The notes under the pieces: model-generated
Database searches by the model: none
Told to the model about the DNA's origin: nothing
What the model saw: only the letters and a program-made list of their open reading frames with translations
Part shown: one piece after another, positions 43,917 through 52,575 of the stretch
Numbering within the stretch: the first letter of the stretch is position 1
Layout of the letters: every line of letters begins with the position of its first letter
Source of the DNA: Paenibacillus sp. FSL A5-0031
GTDB lineage: Bacteria; Bacillota; Bacilli; Paenibacillales; Paenibacillaceae
NCBI RefSeq assembly: GCF_001956295.1
Contig: NZ_MRTD01000003.1
Location: forward strand, 372,001-436,000
Length of the DNA: 64,000 nt
Direction of reading: 5' to 3'
Made by a program: the position numbers and the translations under genes

Positions 43917-46469
43917 ATGAAGCAACGATATCTTTCGAAGCAGGTTTACGTGTATAACGTAGATACATCGGCTTTCTACACTGAGGAGGAAATTAGCTTA
44001 CAAACAGAGATAAACGCGCTGAAACGAGCGAAGGAAGGCGCCGCCGATAAGGAACAGGTTCGCACCATCCGCGCGAGTCTACGTGAGTCAGAAGAGTTAT
44101 TGCGCACGCAATTCGACACATACGGTAACGTTAGACGGTTGCGCGAGGAAAGAATGACGGATAAGGCCGTTATCTCGCTGTTTGAATCGGCGCTGACACG
44201 CACATTAGGTATTGAACCCGGCAAAGTCACAAAAGATCTGATAGTAGTAGAGACGTATTATCAAAGTATCCTCCGTTCTCTGATATTGAACGGTTTTATA
44301 TTCCATAACGACAAGTACGTTTGTCTAACCGCCAGCGCTGGACAAATTCGAGAGCATAAGACTGTATTCATTCGTGAAAGTGCTTGGATAAAGCACGAAG
44401 GCGCGTTGACTGCGGGACTTAGCGTCGAAATGATTAACGCAAAGGGCGGTACGAATACGAATAAATACCTCGCTTACCTAGCGTTATCCAATTCTGCGAC
44501 CGAAGTATGGCGGAATTTTCGGATCGATCGAGCGATCGTAGTCAACGATATGGAGTTTCCGGTTAAGAGCCTCGTTGACTATATCGATTGCGAATCGTTT
44601 GAGATTACGCGACAAGTAATGCCGGTTAAAATTAATCACACGGACGGTTGCGGCATGATTCTACCGCGTAAAAGCAGAAAAAGCTTCATGGTCAGAATGC
44701 CGTGGGTTAAGGGGCTTCTTGTGCCATTTCCATTCGACAAATTCGCCCAAGAGAACGGAACGCGCATCGTAAGAGACATCTACGGTAAAGAGTGGGATAT
44801 TATTAAGGACGAAATCGAAGTTATCTTCACAAAGAGTCAATTCAAGATGTGGAAGTTTTATACGAGTTGGCAGGAATACGCAGATAACTTCAAAACTTAC
44901 GGCTGTCAAGCAGCTAAATGTGCGGAGGAACCCGAAGAATTTGCGCAAGCGAAATCTAATTATCAGATGCTGCAGACTCTTACGGACATGACTGACACTG
45001 AGTTAAGGCAATTAACTTCGCGGACAGCAAGAGATATTATCAATATCGGTAATGACCGAGAGACGATGTTAGAACTGATGGGAGTCACGTCAGCCAATAA
45101 GTGGAAGGGATATTATCAACAGGCGCTCGAACTGTATCCAGAATTACTGTCTGACGAGTATAGCCGCCAGCAGCTCAAAGCCGTTAAAAAAAGTGTAGTC
45201 ACGAAGGCGCGCGCAGGAAAATTTAAAGTGGACGGGGTATTTACGTACATCATCCCCGATCTTTACGCTTTCTGCGAATGGCTATTTTTAGGAGACGAGC
45301 ATCCAAAAGGCCTAATAGCGAACGGACAAGTATCATGCAGTATCTACGAGGACGGCATCAAATTAGACTGCCTCCGAAGCCCTCATCTATACCGAGAACA
45401 TGCGATACGGACGAATACGGTAAGTGACGAGACGAAGCTATGGTTCAAGTCTCGCGGGATATATACGAGCTGCCACGATTCCATAAGTAAGCTGCTTATG
45501 TTCGACTGCGACGGCGACAAGGGCCTTGTAATACGAGATCAAACGCTAGTGTCAGTAGCCGAGCGCCATATGAGCGACATCGTACCACTACATTACGAAA
45601 TGAAAACGGCCACTACCGAACTTATTAACGGTGAGAACATGTTTAAAGGTCTTCACGCGGCTTATACTGGCGGAAACATCGGAGAAGTCAGCAATAATAT
45701 TTCGAAGGTTTGGAACAGCCACGCTTTCAATTTAGACGCGGTTAAGATTTTATGCTGTATTAATAACTTCGTAATCGATTACGCTAAAACGCTATATAAA
45801 CCAGATATACCGGTCGGAATTAAGTCTATTATCCAGGATTACACACGTACAAAAGTACCGTATTTCTTCAGATATGCGAAAGGAAAGGAGCGTGAAAAGG
45901 TTGCGCCTGTTAACCGCTCGGTGGTTAATCGATTGCATACGCTAATACCAAATCGACGGATAAATTTCAGCGCGGCGAATCTCGGTCATTTCAATTATCA
46001 ACGATTAATGCGGAATAAGCGGGTGACACTCAAATCGGAAAGTGCACAAGCGATTATTACAAAATACAAAGAGCTGGATACGCGTAAGCACTCGATGTCG
46101 CACGTGACGATTGACGGTAAAGACAGCTCATTCATGTATGTCAATATTCGGAACCAGTTACTCGCGATCAACGGGCATTTAGACTACGTAGTAGACGTGC
46201 TAATTAAGTATTTATACGTCGAGCGGTCAAGTAGTTACAAAACGACATTATGGTCCAGTTTTGGCGACGTAATCGTAAGAAATCTACGGAGCAATATCGA
46301 CAATAAACTCGAAGATGGCTTTATTCTGTGCGCTGACTGCGGAGTGCGTACGGAGTTGGTCAAGCAACGGCAAATCCGGTGTAGCAGTTGTAGTGAAACG
46401 CGGACGAGAGAGCGTAAGAGGCTTCAAAAGCAGCGAGAAAGGAAGTTCGATGTCGCCGTGAGTTCGTAG
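43917..46469 (+). CDS. Single-chain RNA polymerase of the YonO / cellular RdRP double-psi-barrel superfamily
   Basis: 850 residues. N-terminal part is charged with a coiled region (about 20-70). The catalytic half holds CEWLFLGDEHPKGLIANGQV, CLRSPHLYREHAIR (residues 485-498) and LLMFDCDGDKGLVI, with the metal-binding triad D530, D532, D534. In cellular RdRPs and the SP-beta polymerase YonO the same order occurs: a G-x-L-x-x-GQV strand, an R-[NS]-P-x-x-x-x-x-[DE] stretch and DxDGD. A C-terminal zinc ribbon (C805, C808, C822, C825) precedes a basic tail. YonO is a DNA-dependent RNA polymerase; template and role here are inferred. ATG with GGCGGG; follows the antirepressor by 66 bases. Confidence 0.75.
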   Translation: MKQRYLSKQVYVYNVDTSAFYTEEEISLQTEINALKRAKEGAADKEQVRTIRASLRESEELLRTQFDTYGNVRRLREERMTDKAVISLFESALTRTLGIEPGKVTKDLIVVETYYQSILRSLILNGFIFHNDKYVCLTASAGQIREHKTVFIRESAWIKHEGALTAGLSVEMINAKGGTNTNKYLAYLALSNSATEVWRNFRIDRAIVVNDMEFPVKSLVDYIDCESFEITRQVMPVKINHTDGCGMILPRKSRKSFMVRMPWVKGLLVPFPFDKFAQENGTRIVRDIYGKEWDIIKDEIEVIFTKSQFKMWKFYTSWQEYADNFKTYGCQAAKCAEEPEEFAQAKSNYQMLQTLTDMTDTELRQLTSRTARDIINIGNDRETMLELMGVTSANKWKGYYQQALELYPELLSDEYSRQQLKAVKKSVVTKARAGKFKVDGVFTYIIPDLYAFCEWLFLGDEHPKGLIANGQVSCSIYEDGIKLDCLRSPHLYREHAIRTNTVSDETKLWFKSRGIYTSCHDSISKLLMFDCDGDKGLVIRDQTLVSVAERHMSDIVPLHYEMKTATTELINGENMFKGLHAAYTGGNIGEVSNNISKVWNSHAFNLDAVKILCCINNFVIDYAKTLYKPDIPVGIKSIIQDYTRTKVPYFFRYAKGKEREKVAPVNRSVVNRLHTLIPNRRINFSAANLGHFNYQRLMRNKRVTLKSESAQAIITKYKELDTRKHSMSHVTIDGKDSSFMYVNIRNQLLAINGHLDYVVDVLIKYLYVERSSSYKTTLWSSFGDVIVRNLRSNIDNKLEDGFILCADCGVRTELVKQRQIRCSSCSETRTRERKRLQKQRERKFDVAVSS

Positions 46470-46724
46470 AGGAAACCGCATAGGACGGGGCTTTTCAGAG
46501 ATAGACGTAAAAATTTCACGACAAATAAACCGAGGAATCCATATGTGGTAAGGGTTTTCGGCTCTTTGCATTAATGGTGATAAAGGGAGAGAATTGGCCT
46601 AATGAACCACTTTGTAGAGGTAGCTCTCCTATTTTTTTGTTGGATGGTCATATGTATCCATAATAAAAATATCACTTTGAAAATGCTTTGTCAAGTGGCA
46701 TTTTCTGCGGGGAGGAATTTCTGC

Positions 46725-46844
46725 GTGAAATATACAGTAGACAAACACGGAATTGTAACCTTTCTCGACGAAACGTTAGTAGTAATAGAACGGACATACT
46801 CGGAGATTAACGATAAGAGCCCTTTGCATACAAAGACGGCTTAG
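46725..46844 (+). CDS. Very small phage protein
   Basis: 39 residues from a GTG with GGGGAGG 10 bases upstream (MKYTVDKHGIVTFLDETLVV...). Beta-rich, unrecognised. A longer frame from 46602 encodes an unlikely hydrophobic N-terminus and has no better site. Confidence 0.5.
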   Translation: MKYTVDKHGIVTFLDETLVVIERTYSEINDKSPLHTKTA

Positions 46845-46885
46845 ATAACACTTTATTAAAACTTAAATTAAACGGAGGCTATACG

Positions 46886-47260
46886 ATGACAAAACGTTCA
46901 TTTTGCCGTTTTTGTAGCGAGACGCACACAGTTAGCGAGACAAAGGACCCGAATGGCATCGCGGTAGGGTTATTTTGTGATCGCCGTAAGGAGTTAATTA
47001 CCGCGTTCACCTCACTTTGGGGTGACGAAGACGTATTCCCGTTAATTGAAAGCTACGTTGACGCTGCAGTAGACTCGGTAGCTCTTAAGCGGATTAAATC
47101 CGATAAGGTAGTAGGTCTGTCGCGTAAAATAGCGTATCAATTCATGCAGACGAGCAACGCGAGAGAGCGGAAAATTAACTATTACTTTGCGCTGCATCAT
47201 GTACTAGATGCTATCCGAGCTAAAAAGGGTCGTTTGTTTTACGCAAATGGGGTGTATTAA
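46886..47260 (+). CDS. Hypothetical phage protein with zinc-knuckle-like N-terminus
   Basis: 124 residues. FCRFCSETHTV (C-x2-C) and a later Cys (LFCDRRKE) could hold a metal; the rest is helical (VVGLSRKIAYQFMQ, YFALHHVLDAIRAKKGR). Not recognised. CGGAGG precedes the ATG. Its stop overlaps the next start (TAATG), so the pair is coupled. Confidence 0.65.
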   Translation: MTKRSFCRFCSETHTVSETKDPNGIAVGLFCDRRKELITAFTSLWGDEDVFPLIESYVDAAVDSVALKRIKSDKVVGLSRKIAYQFMQTSNARERKINYYFALHHVLDAIRAKKGRLFYANGVY

Positions 47261-48168
47261 TGCCACAAACCTTCGGTAAGCAAACGTATCAAGACGACGA
47301 TGGGCGCGTATTAACGGTCGTTGATGAAGCGGAGTACGAGGTTAGAAGTTACGAACAGCGTGACGCAATTCGAGAGAGTTACCGTCGCAAGGCGGCTATC
47401 GAAGCGGCCGGAGATGGGCGTAATTACGTTGTCGCGTATCACGGACCCGTACGTAAGCTTAACGATATACTGAGCCTTAACGAAATAGGCGCAATTATGA
47501 AGTTGATCCCGTATATGCGATTTGACCGTAATGGCGAGCTCAGATACGCGGCTAAACGGATGGGCATCGATGAGATAGCGCGTGCCATCGGAAAGGCGCG
47601 CCGCTGGACCGTTACAATAGTCGGTGGCTTAGTTAGTGCCGGCGTATTGGTAACGGAGAAAGACGGCAAACGAAACGTCTACAACGTGTCTGCCGAACAT
47701 CATACGATAGGGCAAGCGATTAAAGGAACAGCATTTACGCGGATATACCAGACTAAAACGCGAACAGATATCGCGAAGGTATCGATACAAGCTGCGGGCT
47801 TTTTATACAAAATGATTCCGTACATCCACTACGAATATTTATACTTATGCTGCAACTCGAACGTAAGATATAGCGAGGATATCCGGCACTTATCGCAGAA
47901 CCGTTTCGCGCATGAAGTCGGAGTCGACGATGAAACGGCCAGTCGTTGTATGCGCGAGTTGGTTACGGCCGGATTCGTTATGCGATCGGAGGCTTTCGGC
48001 GCGAGGATCATACGTATGAACCCTGACGTTATGTTCCGCAAGAGGCCAAGCGATGAGCACGATGAGTATACGGAATTTGTACGCGGAGAGTTTGCACAGG
48101 CATTGAGCGCAGAGGAGCACGGGGATAGCGGCGCGGTCGAGGTTAGCTACGGAGAATATCCGTACTAA
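47260..48168 (+). CDS. Tandem winged-helix DNA-binding protein, candidate initiator or late regulator
   Basis: 302 residues. Two similar winged-helix units are visible: residues about 70-145 (LSLNEIGAIMKLIPYMRF, MGIDEIARAIGKARRWTVTI, LVSAGVLV) and about 185-260 (FLYKMIPYIHYEYLYLC, LSQNRFAHEVGVDDETASR, LVTAGFVMR). This layout is common in plasmid and phage replication initiators and in phage regulators. A 17-bp direct repeat lies directly after the gene. I cannot name the family. Confidence 0.65.
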   Translation: MPQTFGKQTYQDDDGRVLTVVDEAEYEVRSYEQRDAIRESYRRKAAIEAAGDGRNYVVAYHGPVRKLNDILSLNEIGAIMKLIPYMRFDRNGELRYAAKRMGIDEIARAIGKARRWTVTIVGGLVSAGVLVTEKDGKRNVYNVSAEHHTIGQAIKGTAFTRIYQTKTRTDIAKVSIQAAGFLYKMIPYIHYEYLYLCCNSNVRYSEDIRHLSQNRFAHEVGVDDETASRCMRELVTAGFVMRSEAFGARIIRMNPDVMFRKRPSDEHDEYTEFVRGEFAQALSAEEHGDSGAVEVSYGEYPY

Positions 48169-49432
48169 AACCATCCCATATACTGCATAGCAAAGGGCAA
48201 TTTCGTCCCATATACTGCATAGTTGCTAAGTGCCTTCGCGCTTAGAGCCACGTGGGATATGGACATTTTTGCGCTTTACGTCCTCTTATTCTTAGAGATA
48301 GCGCGGTTTAAATACCGCTTAACGTTATAACGTATTGTTCCCGTTGCATTTGTAAATCCGGCGCGAACATAAGAGATAGCATTTCGGATTGGTCAAATAC
48401 CGCGACCAAGTCCTCATGCACAAATAATACTGGACGCGTAAGAACTTGACGCGGTCAGGGCAAGGCCGGTTTATGGCCGCGGCAGGCACTTAGGCTCGCG
48501 TTCAGATTTTAAACTGTTCGTGAGCAAACGTATATACAAACGGAGATTGACGAATAAAAGCGATCGTAAGGTACCGCATTGTTAACGTACTTTTCGGTCC
48601 GCAACCGCGGGTAATGTAACCTACGTATTAATACGCGTTTTAGGCGCTATATAATGAAGCGAGACATCACGGTGGGGCTTACGCTAGGATACGTAGATGA
48701 GGCGTATAGAGCGTCTGGTACGGTTGCACGACGCCTCTGACCGGAGAGCATGCGAAAACTCACGGGGTCAAATAATCGTGCGGCTGCGGTTGTCAAGCGT
48801 TATTTCAATAAACCCGCGAATCATACGATAGATATGTTGTCAAGCGTTTTATGCGATATTCATGCGTGAATATTTATGCACGGAACGCGCCAGACATGTT
48901 CACAAATGCCGTATTTTGACGTAAAGTAATACGCCTTTACACCGCCGAAATACCGCGTGGTTACGGGCTTTTTACGGTAGGGTATCGGAAATAAAACACG
49001 CGAATTTATGCACGTTTTATGCAGCGCCGAAAAGCCGCGTGGTTACGCCATTCTCAACGGATTGATAATCGATTATTTCCCGTGATTTAGCGCCGAGTAT
49101 GCATAAATATACCGGATTTCACCGCTTTAGCGCGATAAAGAAACTATTTCGAATTTCGCGTAACTATCTGCGATGCTTTAACGTAATAAAGCGTTCTGGA
49201 TGCGTGATACTTTAGCGCGGTGAAGTGCGTGACCCCCAGGCGGGGTACGCGATACCTCTACAGTTGCCGTACGGAATTAGCGCATAAAATTTTGAACTCG
49301 GGAGGTAGCGGTATACGGTTCTTCCCGTGTTTTACCTACGTTTAAGGCGTTCTATGCGTTCGGAGGTAGTTTCGTACCTTTTACGCGTTAGGCGCTTATT
49401 TGTCATAAAATCAACGTAAAGGAGGCGCTAAT
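48169..49432. other. 1.26-kb non-coding region with direct repeats
   Basis: No convincing gene. Repeats seen: TCCCATATACTGCATAG at 48174-48190 and 48206-48222; GTTGTCAAGCGTT at 48789-48801 and 48836-48848; a 22-bp element matching at 20 positions at 48944-48965 and 49026-49047 (core CCGCGTGGTTACG). Short words such as TTTATGCACG also recur. It separates the early/middle block from the terminase genes, so it is a candidate origin, late control region or packaging-site region. Confidence 0.6.
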
Positions 49433-49885
49433 ATGAGCGCACAGAAACGGAAGCAACTTGAATCACGCTTAGACGGTCGCCAGCGTATCGCGGCGTTAGC
49501 GTGTGTCGAGCGTGAATTTGCACCAGAAACCGAGCGCAAGTCGTTCGAAGTAATCGCACAAGAAGCTGGTGTAACTCGTAACACACTTTACGAGTGGCGA
49601 ACGCAAAATAAAGCATTTATTGAATTCGTTAACGTAATCGCGGACGATTTCCTAGCGTCTAAAAGGCCTATTGTATATAAACGATTGCTACAGCTTATCG
49701 ACGGTTCGCAACCTTCAGTAAAGGCGATTGACTTATTTATGAGGCGCGAGGGCTTAATTACAGCGCACGCGGTTATCGAAACGAAAGATGTCGGTGGCGG
49801 ACGTGACAACGAAGATATTGCAAAGGAACTCGCTGAGTTGGACGAGTTGCTTACAGAAAAAGAAAACCCCTTCATCAGGGGTTAA
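49433..49885 (+). CDS. Terminase small subunit-like HTH protein
   Basis: 150 residues. N-terminal helix-turn-helix of the phBC6A51 type (SFEVIAQEAGVTRNTLYEWR), helical middle, acidic C-terminus. Its place before the large terminase supports the DNA-recognition role in packaging. AAAGGAGG precedes the ATG. Its final codons form part of a bidirectional terminator shared with the convergent next gene. Confidence 0.83.
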   Translation: MSAQKRKQLESRLDGRQRIAALACVEREFAPETERKSFEVIAQEAGVTRNTLYEWRTQNKAFIEFVNVIADDFLASKRPIVYKRLLQLIDGSQPSVKAIDLFMRREGLITAHAVIETKDVGGGRDNEDIAKELAELDELLTEKENPFIRG

Positions 49886-49893
49886 ATTTTTAT
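49864..49893. terminator. Bidirectional terminator at end of terS
   Basis: AACCCC-TTCATC-AGGGGTT hairpin flanked by A-rich left and AAATTTTT right; lies at the junction of two convergent genes. Confidence 0.7.
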
Positions 49894-50304
49894 AACTGTA
49901 TCGTGGAATTCCTTAAAGTTAGTACTAAAATCTGCGTTGTTTAATTTCATTTTTTCGCCATTAGCAAAGTGCAAAGTACAAATCAACGATGAATACAGAT
50001 GATCGCCTACCCAAGTCGGCTTCACATCACTCAGTTCGATGGTCTTTTTAACAATGTCACCTTTTCTACGGTAATCTACGCTACAGCCTTGCTCTTTCTC
50101 TGTAGACTTTAAGATGTATTCAAGAGATATTATGTTCGCATCATCGGATATAAGTATTCTTCCAGTAAGGTTATCGGCTTGATCCACAACATTGATTAGT
50201 ACGGCTTTTTCACTACCCTCAGGGATAATAGACGTAATATTCGATAGTATTTGCTTTCCGAGTGGGAATCTTTCAATCCATTGAAACCATTCATTATATT
50301 TCAT
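49882..50304 (-). CDS. Unknown antisense cargo gene between terS and terL
   Basis: 140 residues, unrecognised. Starts MKYNEWFQWIERFPLGKQIL and continues as a mixed, probably beta-rich protein ending FHDTVIKI. Visibly more AT-rich than the flanking late genes and on the opposite strand, with its own terminator and an AT-rich upstream stretch (minus strand TTGTCT-17-TAACAT). GGGGAG precedes the ATG. Organisation is that of a moron gene expressed from the prophage. Confidence 0.7.
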   Translation of the reverse strand: MKYNEWFQWIERFPLGKQILSNITSIIPEGSEKAVLINVVDQADNLTGRILISDDANIISLEYILKSTEKEQGCSVDYRRKGDIVKKTIELSDVKPTWVGDHLYSSLICTLHFANGEKMKLNNADFSTNFKEFHDTVIKI

Positions 50305-50389
50305 GATAGCATCTCCCCAAATACAATATTTAACAACACAATGTTACAACATTTACATTTATTAGACAAGCAAAAAGAGGTGAGAGCGC

Positions 50390-52150
50390 CTGGCATTCGT
50401 AAACAATCAATGGCTCAGTCGTGACGAACGCGCTGAGCGCATTTCGTTAATCTCCAAACGCGCACAGAGACTTAGGTCGTTTTATGAGGACGGTATGATT
50501 AACGACTATCAACTCGATACACTACGTGAGGATACCACGGAGTTAAAACGCTTGATTCGCATCCATCGCGCAGAAGTAGACGTCGCATACTTCACGTATG
50601 AATATACGTCAGACGGCGGTAATCCAACGAACGAGGATAACGTTGTCCGACACGGTGAAGACGGAACGCAACATGACGCATTCGAAGATATTGCGCCGAT
50701 TCACCGTGAGTTCTTCGACTTATGTGATTACGTAGACCACACGGAGCGTAACGCGCGTTTGGCGATCGCAGCTGCACGGGGTCATAGTAAGTCCGGTATG
50801 TTCTCGAACGCCTTTCCGCTGCATCAAATCGCGTTTCGCAAGCGGAAATACGTGCTCGTTATCTCTGAAACGGATGGGCTCGCTAAGAAGCTCATCGGAT
50901 GGGTAAATAAACAGCTGAAATTTAACGCTAAACTACGCGAAGACTTCGGACCACTGCTTCACGAACGTAATACGCAGAACGAACGCGATAACGAAGAGGC
51001 GTTCATTACGCTTTCTGGCGCGTTAGTCGAAGCGTCGTCGTCCGGTAAGCAATTGCGGGGTAAGCGACACGGTTCGTACCGACCGGACTTAGTTATCGTC
51101 GATGATCCGTCTTCAACGAACAACGAAGGAACAAAGGAAGCGCGTGAAAAGCTCGTTCACTGGTTTAACTCCGTTGTTGTGCCGATCGGAACGAAATCGA
51201 CCGCAATTATTCTTGTTGGTACGATGGTTAGTGCGACCGGCCTTTTGAATCACGTACTGAAACGTAAGGATTTTAAATCATCGTTTCATGGCGCGTTGAT
51301 AAGTGAGCCTGACAATCCGAAATTGTGGGACGAATACCTCGAAATCTACGGACGCACCGATGACATGGCGGAAGTCGACGCGTTCTATGAAGCGAATAAG
51401 GAAGCGTTAGAGTCCGGAGTTAAACTTGCGTGGCCTTGGCGGTGGTCATACCGGTTACTCATGCACGAAAAATTCAACATGGGAACGCGCGCATATAATT
51501 CGGAGTTCCGTAACTTAGCGTTCAGCGAAGACGAACAGTTCTTCTTTCCGGAGCAGTACGGTTATTATCGCTTTGAATACGTGGGTGGACGCAGATTCAT
51601 CTGTTATGAAGATTTACGTATTCCGGTCGAGGAGCTTACAATTAGTGGTGCGTGGGATATCGCACAAGGCAAGAACGCGAGGTCTTGTTACAACGCGGTA
51701 TTAACGGTCGGCCGTTACGAAAAGACCGGTCATATCTTCGTACTTGATGAATACGCGTCGAAAGAACAGCCGCACGTTTATATTGATCTCATCGTAAGCC
51801 GCATAAAGGAATGGCGGCATAACGTATTCAGCGTCGAGACAATTAACGCGCAGCACGAATTTTACCGCCAATTACAAGAAGCATTGCGCAAAGCGGGCGT
51901 TACAAGAACGAGGCTCAACGATATCAAATCGCACAAATCCGGTAAGGAGGAGCGTATTGAATCGTTAGAGCCTCTTTGTCATAACAAGACGCTAATTTTC
52001 AACCGTTCTCACACGATGCTTCACGATCAGCTGGCACAATATCCGCATGGCGATTACATCGACTCGGCGGACGCCTTACAACTCGCAGTTGAAAACGTAG
52101 CGAGGGCTAAGAAAGCCGTACGAAACAAGCCAGCGATATTCTACCTTTGA
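50390..52150 (+). CDS. Terminase large subunit
   Basis: 586 residues if it starts at the CTG at 50390, the only in-frame candidate after a stop that follows a good AAAAGAGGTGA site; otherwise 551 from the ATG at 50495. ATPase domain: Walker A-like ARGHSKS (129-135), Walker B LVIVDDP (234-240), SAIILVGTM-type coupling strand. Nuclease domain: SGAWDIAQGKNA and the later LFVETIN-like VFSVETIN. Cuts and pumps DNA into the head. Confidence 0.93.
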   Translation: MAFVNNQWLSRDERAERISLISKRAQRLRSFYEDGMINDYQLDTLREDTTELKRLIRIHRAEVDVAYFTYEYTSDGGNPTNEDNVVRHGEDGTQHDAFEDIAPIHREFFDLCDYVDHTERNARLAIAAARGHSKSGMFSNAFPLHQIAFRKRKYVLVISETDGLAKKLIGWVNKQLKFNAKLREDFGPLLHERNTQNERDNEEAFITLSGALVEASSSGKQLRGKRHGSYRPDLVIVDDPSSTNNEGTKEAREKLVHWFNSVVVPIGTKSTAIILVGTMVSATGLLNHVLKRKDFKSSFHGALISEPDNPKLWDEYLEIYGRTDDMAEVDAFYEANKEALESGVKLAWPWRWSYRLLMHEKFNMGTRAYNSEFRNLAFSEDEQFFFPEQYGYYRFEYVGGRRFICYEDLRIPVEELTISGAWDIAQGKNARSCYNAVLTVGRYEKTGHIFVLDEYASKEQPHVYIDLIVSRIKEWRHNVFSVETINAQHEFYRQLQEALRKAGVTRTRLNDIKSHKSGKEERIESLEPLCHNKTLIFNRSHTMLHDQLAQYPHGDYIDSADALQLAVENVARAKKAVRNKPAIFYL

Positions 52151-52494
52151 GCATCGCTGCACTTTTTTTGTAAATTTAAAACGATTAACTCTTGAATAGA
52201 ATCCGCGTAATAATCTTTGTTAGAAGGAGACACCTTGGTATGGTGCTTTAAAACATCCTCAAATCTAATAATTAGTGTAAATTCCTCTAATTTAAACAGA
52301 ACCTCGCTTGAATTTGTGATAATATTACCGATTTCGAAATCTTTCTTAAGATTTTTGATATGTAAAATTAGTTCTAATTTAATCGTTTTGTAAATTTCTT
52401 CTATATCCTGAGTTTCTCGTCTTTCTTTTCTGTCTTTTAGTCTTTTTTTATGCAAAGTGTCTATTAATTTCTCGCGAAAATCATCGTATAACAT
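52141..52494 (-). CDS. Unknown antisense cargo gene between terL and portal
   Basis: 117 residues, helical and highly charged (KKRLKDRKERRETQDIEEIY), unrecognised. Clearly AT-rich against the neighbours, opposite strand, overlapping the end of terL by 10 bases. AAGGAGGA precedes the ATG. Second moron-like insertion in the packaging block. Confidence 0.68.
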   Translation of the reverse strand: MLYDDFREKLIDTLHKKRLKDRKERRETQDIEEIYKTIKLELILHIKNLKKDFEIGNIITNSSEVLFKLEEFTLIIRFEDVLKHHTKVSPSNKDYYADSIQELIVLNLQKKCSDAQR

Positions 52495-52575
52495 TACAAA
52501 TTCCTCCTTACTGCATTTTGATTATTTTATTTTACTATATAGAACCTTATTTCGAAAAGAGGTGAGCATTAACGT

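Noticed and set aside
43917..46469. Replication protein or primase as the identity of the 850-residue protein
   Set aside because: No primase or helicase motifs; the order G-x-L-x-x-GQV, RSPHLYREH, DCDGD fits the RNA polymerase superfamily better.
48654..48740. 28-codon frame in the 1.26-kb non-coding region
   Set aside because: No ribosome site and too short to support.
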